NCBI GenBank assembly: GCA_947396885.1
Contig: OX377204.1
Location: 44,503,139 to 44,567,138, forward strand
Direction of reading: 5' to 3'
Origin: Heligmosomoides polygyrus polygyrus
Taxonomy: Eukaryota; Nematoda; Chromadorea; Rhabditida; Heligmosomidae
Length of the DNA stretch: 64,000 bases
Part shown: piece after piece, positions 1 to 10,598 of the stretch
Layout: every line of letters starts with the position of its first letter
Numbering within the stretch: position 1 is the first letter of the stretch
Made by a program: the position numbers and the translations under genes
The notes under the pieces: model-generated
Databases searched by the model: none
Told to the model about the DNA's origin: nothing
What the model saw: the letters and a program-made list of their open reading frames with translations, nothing else

Positions 1-1659
1 GACAGTCGCTAATGAAAATGATGATGATGTGCTCTCGTTCAGAAGGTACAAATTTTTCCGGAAGAAGTCCATCCTTCAGCTGCGGCTCCGTCATCGATTC
101 AAAGAGTGCCTCAAGAAAATTGTAGGAAGAGCACTTAAATCAGTTTTAGCATTTAACACTCGACATTTTATAGAGTAAAATTTGAAACGCGGATCCTTCA
201 GGTATAAAAGTGTGTCGTGTCCATGAGACCCTAGGAAATTCTGAAAAGTTGAACTCGCCGTGAACAATTCGACAACTGTTTGCAAAAGTGCTTTATTTAA
301 AACTGTAAACAACCAAAATTATATTATCAAAATATAACATACTCAAAACGTTTCTCAATGTTATTTTAACAAATTATTTGATTAGTCAATTAATCACCAA
401 GATATCTCCTTTTCTGAACGAATCTCCACACTGTCGATGCTGCACCTGATCGCATAAAAAATTGAAAAATTCAACACAGATCAGAGGTAAGACGGTGATT
501 TGGACAAGGAGGAAGTCGCACCAGGTTCGCTCTGGGAGGGGGGTTGTAAATTTCCGGCAAAAGTGGAACCGCATGCTTGAACCTGCCTGTTGGGCAAGCC
601 AGAGAACGACCGCAGACTAAAGGGGATCGAGATGCGCCTACTCTGTGCTACATTGCGCACCAAACAAGATCAACTGTATTCGATGTTACGTAAGTGGCAG
701 TAGATATTTTGCATAAGGCCTTTGGAGCGGTGCATCTGGGATTGAATAGTGGATGGATCTAAGTCAATATGTATGTGTGTCCGATATAACATCGAACCCT
801 CTAGGGAAAATTCAATGATCTTATAAGTTGATCGCGTGAACGAAAAGGATAACTCAGTACCGTCTCTAGCCGTGACCACGCTTGTTCTAGGATCACAATG
901 TGATCGAGGTAGCCGTTACCGTTATTGGCCACTTCCCTTTGCTGTCAGCTTTGGAATTTGGTCCAAGTCTTTCTCTATTTCAACCCATTTCGACCACCTT
1001 CATGCGCAGTTTCACATGTGGTCTCCACGAGCTGCAAGCAAAAAGCGATTTCTCAGACCTAACCGCCTGTGCGGCTAAGTCTAATGCCAACAATTATGTT
1101 TCCTCAAACACACCTCAAGCAGCAGGAACAGGCGGACGCAAATTGTCATCTATTCACTGATGAAGTGTTCAGGAAGTGTAACTCGATATTTTGTCACCTC
1201 AGCTTAGCAAAAGACGAATTTTCAAAATAAACATTCTAGAATTGCCATCAGAAATCGCAACTGAACTCAAAGAATCTAGCTAAGGGGATTAAGAGCAAAT
1301 GTAGTGAATGCAACAAATTCTGTTATTTAGATTGCTTCCAAACAACTCAGAGCTGTTGATTGTCGATTAAAAATGTTTTCTGTCCAAACTTTATTTGTGA
1401 AGTTGATCTCTTCGTGACGTTTGATAACACCCAAGTAGTTGAAGTTTGTAATCATGCCTTGTTTGTTACCTTTATTGAACGAAGTCTCAAAAATAATTCT
1501 GAAGTTCAATGGGTAGTTGGTCAATGCCACAATAGGGTGCCAACGTATCCATGCCTCTCGCAACTTGTTGTAATCGAGTGAATTTCGAGAAGCGGATATC
1601 ATATTCGTGATCAGCACCTCAAATAATCCCATTCAGTGAGTTTGAACAAAGGTGAAGAC
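1..1659. other. Anonymous sequence, no recognisable gene
   Basis: No frame longer than about 100 codons. The longest is 1327-1632 on the minus strand (101 codons, no motif I recognise). Positions about 505-590 resemble 43280-43353: the shared part reads a G-rich run, then GTAAATTT, then a C-rich stretch ending TTGA(A/G)CCTG. Because the second copy sits in a decayed gag region, this may be another scrap of the same LTR retroelement (inference). Confidence 0.4.
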
Positions 1660-3368
1660 AATACTATTTATCGATATAGGTGGTAAACGGCCGTAGTTTA
1701 CCAAACGGACATGGCCGCTGTGTTCAGCATCTTAACTAACCTCCTTAGGCAAAGTTTGGACAAAGGTAATGTCACTCTGATCGAAATAATATTGTCGTGC
1801 ATCATTGCGCGACACGGTCCCATGAGACAGACTGGCTTTCGCGCACCATTGCCCGACATTATCGTTAACGTGTTAAGCAGTGTCATCAACTGGCTTGTAG
1901 AGAACCCAAACACTCATTTGCGATAGATTAGGAGCTCGAAGATGGCCTCTGTCGCAGAATCGTTTGATACATTTGTGTACAGTGCCGCAACTTTAAACGA
2001 CTCCATGACGAAGGACCATTTTCTCCGGATATATTCGAAGAACATGCTTGAGTTGCTATGGTAGTCTGAAATAAATTTAAGTAGCTGGGTTAGAACAGAG
2101 TTGGAAAGTTACCCCATTTTGTCCGTTGGACCACTCAAGCAGCTAATGATGAATCTGACCTTGATGGCAGCGGGGTTTGAGGCCAAGTTGTCGGCTAGTG
2201 AAAAGCTAATCCTGGCCTTATTAAGTAAATATAAACCCGGACAACTTGGACACTCAATCTTTAGTCGGTTTATCATACGTGGTCCCCATCCCGCTAGCTT
2301 TACAATCTTGACTCACGTCTTGTGAAGTCTAGGATACTGCGCTTAACCCGCGCGGATCGATTTCGGCCCGCAATTACAAAGCTCTTCGCTACTGCCCATT
2401 TCTCGCATTTTTCGTAGTTTACGAGTAATCATTAGATATGATGGATCTTAGCAATACTACTGCTCTGTGGTCCGGCAGTCCTTTACTTCTAAGCACTGAT
2501 AAAAACAAATAATCAACACCACACACGATTCAAGCTGCACAAAGATCGGTACTATTCGCAAACAGCTACCCACATCTTATAAAAATGGTCAAGAAAAATA
2601 ACTACTTACAAAAACATGTCAAGCACTTGATACATCATGTGGTCACCTTGTTTACAAGATTCGTACAAACGTGCGCCCTTTTTCTTTGCAGACCTTCTTA
2701 CAGCAGCAATTAAATTTTTATGTTTTGCTTCAAACCTGTCCCGCCCTTCTCCAATATATGGCTAGCCCTTGGAGAGGGAGCTTCATTTGGAACATCGTGA
2801 ACTAGTGTTTCCACGTGATTCCAGCGTTCTTGCGGTCTCAGCCCGACAACTTGGCTACAAACCCCGCTGCCATCATGGTCAGATTCATCATTAGCTGCTT
2901 GGGTGGTCCAACGAACAAAATGGGGTAACTTTCCAACTCTGTTCTAATCCAGCTACTTTATTTCAGACTACCATAGCAACTCAAGCATGTTCTTCGAATA
3001 TATCCGGAGAAAATGGTCCTTCGTTATGGAGTTGTTTAAAGTTGCGGCACTGTACACAAATGTATCAAACGATTCTGTAACGGAGGCCATCTTCGAGCTT
3101 CTAATCTATCGCAAATGAGTGTGTGGGTTTTCTACAAGCCAGTTGATGACACTGCTTAACACGTTGACGATAATGCCGGGCAATGGTGCGCGACAGCCAG
3201 TCTGTCTCATGAAACCGTGTCGCGCAAGATGCGCGACAATATTATTTCGATCAGAGTGACATTACCTTTGTCCAAACTTTGCCTAAGGAGGTTATTTAAG
3301 ATGATAAACACAGGGCGATGTCCGTTTTGTAAATTACGGCAGGTTACCACCTATATCGATAACTAGTA
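1660..3368. mobile_element. Fold-back DNA element with 0.53-kb inverted arms
   Basis: The left arm (1660-2195) reappears as its reverse complement at 2842-3368 with scattered mismatches and small indels. The outer ends read CAATACTA..TATCGATATAGGTGG inwards on both sides. The 646-bp spacer carries a piggyBac-like fragment on the minus strand. No arm encodes an intact transposase, so the element is non-autonomous. I could not find a convincing target-site duplication, so the exact ends are uncertain by a few bases. It lies directly upstream of the BEL/Pao gag remnant and may have replaced or displaced that element's 5' LTR. Confidence 0.75.
2340..2850 (-). pseudogene. piggyBac-like transposase C-terminal fragment (copy 1, frameshifted)
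   Basis: This 0.5-kb stretch is clearly homologous to 29565-30100 (shared blocks include CATTTCTCGATTTTTC-like, GATAAAAACAAATAATCA and the coding block at 2690-2795). On the minus strand it starts MKLPLQGLA, as copy 2 starts MKLPFNGLA, then shifts frame after about 18 codons and continues with a basic AAVRRSAKKKGAR stretch matching AAVKRSAKKKRRR of copy 2. The final cysteine region seen in copy 2 is not conserved here. It lies in the spacer of a fold-back element, so it was either carried by it or inserted into it. Confidence 0.5.
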
Positions 3369-3370
3369 TT

Positions 3371-3424
3371 GGTCGCTCGCTGGGCTGGCTGTGTTGGGAA
3401 TGAAGCACTTGTGGACTTGAAAGC
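3371..3424 (-). repeat. Inverted stray fragment of the BEL gag gene
   Basis: These 54 bases are the reverse complement, with a few mismatches, of about 3929-3985 inside the gag remnant (shared core CTTGTGGACTTGAAAGC). The fragment abuts the right end of the fold-back element and lies 150 bp upstream of the gag start codon in the wrong orientation. It looks like debris of a local inversion or of the fold-back insertion. Confidence 0.6.
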
Positions 3425-3575
3425 TTCCAGGTCAGCATTTCACACATCACTGATCTTTCACGATTCTGTGAAGCCTTCATCTTTACCTTCATTTTCTTCT
3501 GTGGGAGTAGAGAGGTCGTAAGATCAGCTTTTCATAATTTCACATTTGTGCCCATCGCCTTTTTTTGGGAATATC

Positions 3576-4710
3576 ATGGCGTACCAACTTGCGACCCTTA
3601 AGAGGTTAATTACCCACTACTCCACAAAATTGTAAGCGGTACTGACGCATTTCAAAGAAGAGCGACTAGAAAAACTCATCATAACATCACTAGAAGGTGG
3701 GACAGAACCAATCCTTTTTTCGGATAGTCTTTTACGCTTAGGGGAAGCTCTAAGGGCACTGGAAGAAGGTACATCAAAACTAAAACAAGTCCTACATGAC
3801 CACGCAGTCGAAATGAGCAACAGGACTGACTGGCTTTCAGAAGAGAAAAGGACTTTGAGTAGTACACCTCTTTAGCCAAAAAGCTCTTATAAATGCCTTC
3901 GACTATACTTTGCCCCTTCAAGCAGAGTACGTGCTTTCAAGTCCACAAGTGTTTCACTCCCAGCACGTCCAGCCCAGCGAGTGACAGACCTTATGAATGA
4001 CACAAGAAGAATCAATCTTCCCTCTCTCACGATTCCCATCTTCTCTGGGATTATATGGGATAGGGATAATTTCTGGGAATTGTTCAACAAAAAAGATCAT
4101 TAAGCTTGCAAGAGCTGTTTAAATTCAATTGCCTTTTAAACGTGCTTAAAGGTGAGGCTCTGGAGTTGGTCAAAAAATTTCAAGCCACGATAGACAATTA
4201 TAGCAAGGCCATCGAGTTTCTTAAAAACAAGTATGGGAATTCAGAAGAACTTGTTTTCCGACTCATCGACATGTTGGGAAAATCTTCACTACGATCTTTT
4301 TCTTTGCACGATCAAAGGCCATCTTCGAGCAAATCCAGGTAATTGTGAAACAACTAAAGCTTAAGGGAGAACACGTGGACAATCAATAATAAAAAAGGTC
4401 CTAGCTAAGCTTTCAGAACAGATACAACAAACGCTTCGTGAGCAAAAGCAAGGAGCAGGCAGCGCGATTCCCTTCTTAATGAGCTCATTACTTGAGTTCC
4501 TGGAAGAAATCATTTCCAACGAGGAAATGATCTTGCTGTATGTAGACCAACGTTCAAGACCTAGCCCACAGCGTCAATCAGTCCCTGGAAAGAAACCGTA
4601 TTACGGTACGAAGAGCAAGGTTTCGTGCATGTATTGCCCCAAAAACCACTAGCCCTTTGACTGCGATAAATATAAAACTCCGCAAGAAAGGACTATATAC
4701 TTGCGCGTGC
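3576..4710 (+). pseudogene. gag: BEL/Pao retroelement gag (degenerate)
   Basis: An ATG at 3576 opens a frame with a stop at 3633-3635 that then runs through a helical, charged stretch (about 3636-3873) typical of the BEL gag N terminus. After further frame breaks the gag core (DUF1759-like) is readable: RINLPSLTIPIFSG at about 4008-4050, then 4106-4342 with LNVLKGEALELVKKFQ and KAIEFLKNKYGNSEELV. A zinc-knuckle remnant (CMYCPKNH..FDC) lies at about 4628-4665 with a stop inside it. Gag would package element RNA into virus-like particles; several stops and frameshifts make this copy inactive. Confidence 0.8.
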
Positions 4711-4979
4711 CTCATCTGCGCAGGGCCTGACTACTCAACGACCCAGCGCAAATAGCCCCAGCGCAAATAGCAACCGTGTTTCGAATGCCAAAAGCCACGC
4801 CACACGTCCTGCTGCTTCTAACTTCAGCCGACACAGGCAAACTATGCAGCAAAAAAAGAGGACGTCCGTAAGGGAAGGAGGCATTTGCAAAAAGCACAAG
4901 CTTAAGGGTCACTAAGGTAAGGTAAATCATGTTATTCAATAGACCCCAATCAATGAGGAGACAAGTGTTCTGGAGGCTC

Positions 4980-5700
4980 ATTTTGATCAAGGACCGTTGC
5001 CAGCCAGACAAACCTTCCTTTCTACGGGTGAACTAACGGTCCATGACCCTCAGAAGAATGTCCTAAGGAAAATTCCAATTTTTTTGGACACTACAGCAGA
5101 AATCTCTTTTTTCGATACGGATTTGGTTGAGCAGCTCAACTTGAGCGCATCTGACCCAGTTACGCTTCGCCTACACAGCTTCGGCAGCGAGCAAGTGCAG
5201 AAAAAAGCTGCAAGCGAGTTGGACTTGAAGCATGGGATGCAAATGGAAAACCAACTTCTTTGGAACTCTTTACCCATAATATTCTGAAGCCCTTTGCAAG
5301 CCATTCGAGAGGAAGATAGCAAGTTTGCTCAATTTCTAAATCCACCTATTCAACTTCAAAAGTCAGCAGTCAAGCCTATGATACTATTAGGCTGTAAACA
5401 GTTATGGTGTGTGGTTCGTAGTGACCAGAACCATATCATATTGTCGTCTGGGTTACATGTCATACCACCTCGTCTAGGACATATAGTTACAGGACAGCTC
5501 TGCGCCACATGTCCTGGACATTACGAGGACGAGTTGGAAAAATTAGATGGATTCTGGTCTCTCGATGGGCAAATAAATGACGTTGCATGTTCTGTTAAGA
5601 CGATAAGGATGATTCTTGGGAAAGATTTTGGGAACTTGATTCAGCCGGAATGGAAGAGTTCCTTGCTCCAGACAAGGAACTGCACTCAATAGAAGACAAA
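4980..5700 (+). pseudogene. pro: BEL/Pao aspartic protease (peptidase A17-like), degenerate
   Basis: The open frame 4997-5287 (LTVHDPQKNVLRKIPIFLDTTAE.. then LNLSASDPVTLRLHSFG) has the layout of the Pao-type retroviral protease. The catalytic Asp-Thr-Gly triplet is now Asp-Thr-Thr (DTTAE, about 5087-5101), so the flap-loop glycine is lost. The frame resumes at 5294-5692 with the region leading to RT (IMLGKDFGNLI-like). The enzyme would cleave the Gag-Pol polyprotein. Frame breaks at about 5288 and 5692 separate it from its neighbours. Confidence 0.7.
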
Positions 5701-7180
5701 CAAGTGTGAGAAAACTTCAACTCCACAATTCAAAAAGGGAGGATGGCTATTGCGTGCGCCTTCCATAGAAGAACGTAAAAGGTCGCTTCCAGACAATAGG
5801 GCAATAGCATTCCACCGTCTGGTTAGCGCATGGAACACCCTTCAGAAGGATCAAGACCTAGCGGACCAGTATGATGGGATATTCCGCGAGCAACTGAACC
5901 TGGGCATTCTCGAACAGGTGGATGAGAATCGGAGTGTCGAAGGCTCAATTACACGTGTACATTATATCCCTCATCAGACAGTGCTAACGCCTCATAAGAC
6001 CACTACGAAAATTCGAATTGTTTACGAAGCGTCTGCACACTACAAGGGATGCCGTCTTTAAGCGACATACTATATCGGGGACCTGTGATTTTCGCCATCT
6101 CTTTATGGAGTCCTTCTACGTTTTCGAATCTCGCTTATCTCAGACGTAGGAAGAGCATTTCCACAAGTGAGACTTTATGAAGAAGATGAGGGATGCGACA
6201 CGCTGCTTATGGCTTCGGAATTACAAGTCGCCACCATCACGAAAAAATTTAGGTTACTCGAGTAACCTTCGGTATAAACTCATCACCTTTCCTATTATCC
6301 GGCACTGTGCCCTATCATTTAGACCACACGTCGACGGCGCAAGATTAGCTGGTGAAATAAAGGCGAACTTGTACGTAGACAACCTGATTCTCACGTAGGA
6401 TTTCGTAGACTAGGCTTTCTACATGTATTTGAAGACTGAGGAAATTTTCGAGGGCCTAAGAATGAATATTAGGGAATTCGTGAGCAATGATTCTCGGCTC
6501 ACAAGTAGGACGGCTACTAAAGAGAAGTCCTCTGAAAGTTCCCCCAAGGTGTTGGGAATCTTTTGGAACTCCTCCAAGGACTGCTTGGAAATCTCGAACA
6601 ATATTTCAAAGATAACACATGTAACAAAAAGGAAAATGGCCAGGGCCATCGCTTCGACATATATCATCGGGAATCGCGGGCTTTATTTTCGGCTTTATTT
6701 TGCCACTCACTCACAAAGCGAAACTTTTCCTACGCTGTCTCTGGCAACATGAGCTAGATTGGGACGAGGATCCCTTCGAATCTCAAAGAAAAATGGGGAC
6801 AAGTTATCGAAGAATGCAGGTATTTACAAAAACTATCCCGCGATTCCTAATGCAGAAGAACGTAAACGCTGTACTGTTCAGTTTCGCTGATGGCCATTGC
6901 TGCATGTGTCTACATTTCTTCAGAGGGCAATTCTAACCTCCTAATAGCAAAAAGTAAGCTGCCGTCGATCAAGTCGAAGGCAACTTTTCCGAAATTGGAG
7001 TTAGATGCCGTCACAGTAGCTCTAAAAATTACCAACCCAGTGGTCTCACAAGACCAGTCGACGCTAGACATCCGTCAGATTTTCATTCTGACTGACTTGG
7101 ATGGACCAAATCCCGACCACTCAAGGAAGCTGGAGTTATGGTATTCAACAAACTCATGGAAATTGAAAAGATAATCGACC
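5700..7180 (+). pseudogene. pol: BEL/Pao reverse transcriptase and RNase H, degenerate
   Basis: The fingers/palm start is readable at 5750-6061 (VHYIPHQTVLTPHK followed by IRIVYEASA, the usual substrate-binding block). The palm continues at 6180-6398 and ends in YVDN at 6372-6383, where Pao-type RTs carry YVDD: the second catalytic aspartate codon has become Asn. Thumb/connection is at 6423-6757, and the RNase H-like block at 6885-7174 (MAIAACVYISSEG, SKLPSIKSKATFPKLELDAV). At least four frame changes and several stops are present. The role in a live element is copying RNA to DNA in cytoplasmic particles. Confidence 0.8.
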
Positions 7181-7199
7181 ACCTCCACAGAGCGGTCGT

Positions 7200-8258
7200 G
7201 AAGTCTTTTTTGGTCATATTACAACAACTCTAAATCAGGCAGATTGTGCTACCCGCGGGTTAAATCAACAAGAGTTGACGGAACATTTTTGGTGGACTGG
7301 GCCGGCTATACTCAACTCGTCCTCGACCAACAAGTAATTGGTCAAAGACGTTCAACTTTTTGGAGGCCTACGAGAGAAAAGGAGAAGACCCAGGTCTCCC
7401 TTTTCCGGAAGAGGTCAGTGAAATTCTCGTGACGAGCCAACGTGCGGACCAGGCTGAAGAGGAACACGAAGTAGAAGATGTCTTCCAGGTCCTTGAAGAC
7501 CGTTCTCTTAAGGAAAAGAAACGAGTTGTCCCCTACGTGCTTCGGGTTGTCAATAAGCTTGTTGACCGGGGTAATAAAAAGTGCCCTTTACCAGAACAAG
7601 TCCTCTCCACCCTTCGATTATTTAGGCCTGACTCTGTAGCTATCTCGGGTCAAGAAATAACTGCAGCGAAACTACTGGTGAGACTTCACCAAAAACCCAA
7701 AATAACGCTAGCAATTTTACGATCTCTACATCATTTAACCATAAAAATTGGCGACGAAGGGTTACTACGCTGTTATGGGAGACTAGAACAGATACAACTG
7801 GCAGAAGAAGCGAAAAATCCCGTAATTGTTTTGCAAAATTCCTGGCTATCAAAGGTCATCATCCGTGATATCACAGTAATGGCCATCCAGGAATTAGTCA
7901 CACCATGGTCATTGTCAGGCAACGATACTGGGTTCCTAAATTAAGAGCACAAGTCACGCGCATGGTAAGGAAATGTATTCCATGTAAAAATTTCAATAAT
8001 TTACCCTTCAAGTATCCCAACCAAGGAGCGCTATCTAAACGGCCTCTACAACGCTCCCGACCATTCACTCATGTGGGATTAGATTATTTTGGACCATTGT
8101 GTGTGGCACCACTAGACAGAAACGAAAGAAAATGCTGGGTGCATAATTACTTGTACAGTCACCAGGCTCATCCATCTCGATTCGGTAGCCGACCTTTCTA
8201 TTACACGACTTCCTTCCTACGCATGTTCAGACGATTTTTTAGTAGAAGAGGAATTCAT
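7200..8258 (+). pseudogene. int: BEL/Pao integrase, 5' part
   Basis: The frame 7360-7944 (about 194 codons open) is the linker and zinc-binding region; 7905-8309 continues one frame over with RQRYWVPKLRAQV, the CIPC cysteine pair of the HHCC domain and HVGLDYFGPL, holding the first catalytic Asp of the DDE core. The reading ends at SRRG (about 8240-8252), just before a mariner insertion at 8260. The overlap of the two frames at 7905-7944 marks a frameshift. The downstream half of the gene resumes beyond 9505. Confidence 0.8.
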
Positions 8259-8259
8259 A

Positions 8260-9503
8260 TTAGGGTGTCCAGAAAGTATCTGCAGAAATACGACAATTTT
8301 TCAAAATAACACAATTTTTATCAACATTTTATTAATCAACCAAATAATTTTTGTCAATATCGACTACTCTACGCCAACGTTCCAGAATACTTCAAATTCT
8401 TCTGGTGTAGGCATCAGGCGACTTGGAGGCAGGAAAAAGCTCGGAGGTAATTTTCGAGGTGGTCAAGATCTTCATAACGCTTCCCTTCCAGATGACGCTG
8501 AAGTGATCAAAAAAGGTGGTAGTCACTTAGAGCTAAATCTGGACTGTACGGTGGATGCGGCAGAACTTCCCATCCGAGTTCCAGAATTTTCTGTGAAGTC
8601 GTCTTCGCGATGTGTGGGCGCGCGTTATCATGCAGCAAGCGAACTCTGTCGAGCCTAGGCTGTTCCTTGCGCATCTTGTCGGCCAGTCTCTGCCGTTGGG
8701 TAGGGTAGACCTCGGCAGTGGCAGTCGTGCTGTTAGCTATCGAAATGGTGGATCCCATAAACTCCCCAACAGACGCTCTTTATGACTTTCCTTGCACGAA
8801 TTTCGCCCTTTACGAGAGATTTCGGCACTTCGTTGGCACCACGCATGTTTACTAGCGTGGTTGACATAGAGGACCCATTTTTCGTCTCCTGTGACGATGG
8901 TGTCCAGCCAGCTGAAAGCGCGACTTCGAGAGAGCAGCTCAGTGCATACGTCCAGACGTCTTCGCCGGTTGTCGTCGGTCAGTTCGTGTGGAAGCCACTA
9001 ACCGAGCTTTTTAACCATTCCAAGAAATCGCAGTCCATTGTCCACGGAAGATCGGAAACAACCACGAGCAGCTGCAAAATAACGCACACCTTCATATGGA
9101 TGCTGCTCTGCCAGTTTCCTCAGTTCATCCAAAGATTTCGTTGTCGGTCGACAAGAGCAAGGCTCATCTTCGAGACTCCTGTTTCCGCTTCTGAAGCGTT
9201 CAAACCGGCTATACACAGACCATACAGAAGGAGCTTCAGAGCCAAATACACGACACAAGTTTCGATAGGCTTCTGCAGCGGAGTGCCCGCCCAGAATCAA
9301 ACTCGTAAAGGAGTACGTGTCTAATATGGGTAGACAGTTCGACCATCATACAGTGAAATAGGCAAGGAAGACGGAGCTGGATATGTTATGCAGATACAGC
9401 AGGATAGTGTCTTTATATAGCACATATGTTGAAATCTTCCAAACATTCTGGAAAAATTTGGAACATTGCGAAGACTTCTGTAGATACTTTCTGGACATCC
9501 TAA
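8260..9503 (-). mobile_element. mariner transposon inserted in the BEL integrase
   Basis: The terminal inverted repeats read TTAGG(G/A)TGTCCAGAAAGTATCT from both ends (8260 rightwards, 9503 leftwards), and the element is flanked by the TA target duplication at 8258-8259 and 9504-9505. Length 1244 bp, close to the usual 1.3 kb for mariners. It carries a transposase gene on the minus strand that is broken. The BEL integrase reading is interrupted exactly at the left TA, so mariner arrived after BEL. Confidence 0.93.
8320..9420 (-). pseudogene. mariner transposase, broken by one stop and a frameshift
   Basis: Read from right to left: helix-turn-helix N-terminal part at 9300-9001 (SAAEAYRNLCRVFG, then SLEDEPCSCRP); an in-frame TAG at 8998-9000; then WLPHELTDDN and the first catalytic block VTGDEKWVLY near 8890. 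A frameshift near 8750 leads into 8758-8507 with LLHDNARPH and [14 protein letters not shown]. The last two catalytic aspartates are 34 residues apart, the D34D spacing that defines mariner. All three catalytic Asp are still present, so inactivation is by the stop and the frameshift rather than active-site loss. Confidence 0.9.
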
Positions 9504-9504
9504 T

Positions 9505-10483
9505 ATCTTAGTCACAAGTGATAATCCTCTCTCCTTTGCATTGAGTCACAAGTGATAATCCTCCCTCCTTTGCACACTACATAACACCGAATGCCCCTGG
9601 CAAGGAGGGTTCTACGAAAGACTGACCAAATTAGTTAGACACTCCTTGTACAAAACACTTGGCAAGGCAAAATCATCTTATGATGAGCTTCATATGATTT
9701 TAGCTAAGATAGAGTAGCTGCTTAATACACGCTCTCTAATACATCTGGACTCGAACTCCCCTGACGAACAAGTTCTCCGACCTATTGACTTTCTTCAGGA
9801 CGAGTTTGAGGTTCCATATCCAATGGATCGTTTGGAGAAAAACGAAGGCGATTCTACTTTCGTGCATCCAGAAGAGCAGCAAGTCATAAGAAGCAAAATG
9901 CAGACTATCAGCGCGTTGCAATTCTCCTGCAAGCTTACCGAAAAATTTTGGCAAGCATGGCAGACGGAATACTTGACACAGTTAAGGGAGAAACAGCAAC
10001 AGGTAGGAAATAGAAGGGATCGCATTGCGTACCTAAGGTAGACCGCCTAGTGCTGATCTGCGATCCTGTTTAACTTCGCCACGCTGAAAGATGGAACGTA
10101 TCTTGGAAAGTATTGGTGGTGCAGTACGAGAGGCAAGTTTCATTCTGCCCTCGGGAAGGAAAATTCGGCGACCCATAAATCAGCTTGTTCCATTGGAACT
10201 TTCCGAACCCGAAAGCGAATTAGAGAACACGGCGCCTTCTCAGGAAAGAAACGTTGTGGAGGAATCAGCTAGAACAACACAGCAGATCAATTGGAAATTT
10301 CTCGTTGATTGTGGTCGGGTTACTAAGCTTAATCAAAACTTGCCAAAGAGGGCAATATTCCATCAAAGGTGGAATCCAATTATCTCCCTTGATAGGGCCC
10401 TGTATGAGGTATGCGCTGAAGAACTCTGCACAACCCTCAAATCTCCGGAGCTAACGGAAACTCTGGCTCACCACTACAAGTAA
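9505..10483 (+). pseudogene. int: BEL/Pao integrase, 3' part, and C-terminal domain
   Basis: After the mariner the integrase core resumes (TSDNPPSF at about 9546, then ITPNAPWQGGFYERL at about 9583-9627, the segment around the last catalytic region) with a stretch missing between the two. It continues to 9823-10041 (about 72 codons open). The C-terminal chromatin-side domain (DUF5641-like) is at 10091-10483: GGAVREASFILPSGRKIRRPINQLVPLEL. A stop at about 9715 and frame changes at 9800-10090 break it. The 10484-10588 stretch leads to the RTE insertion. Confidence 0.75.
9510..9580 (+). repeat. Tandem duplication of about 36 bp next to the mariner end
   Basis: GTCACAAGTGATAATCCTC(T/C)CTCCTTTGCA occurs twice, at about 9511-9540 and 9546-9576, separated by a few bases. 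The segment encodes the DNPPSF part of the integrase core. It begins a few bases beyond the right TA of the mariner and is missing before the left TA, so it arose at or after the mariner insertion. Confidence 0.7.
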
Positions 10484-10598
10484 CTCTTCACGGCTATCAG
10501 GTGCAGAGGAAACTAACCAACGACACGATCGTGTCGGCACAATCGAGACAATTTGCCCAGCAACTCCGCTCTGTGATAATGTTGACTGTACGTTTTGC

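Noticed and set aside
1327..1632. 101-codon minus-strand gene
   Set aside because: No motif, no splice context and an overlapping plus-strand frame of similar length; insufficient evidence.
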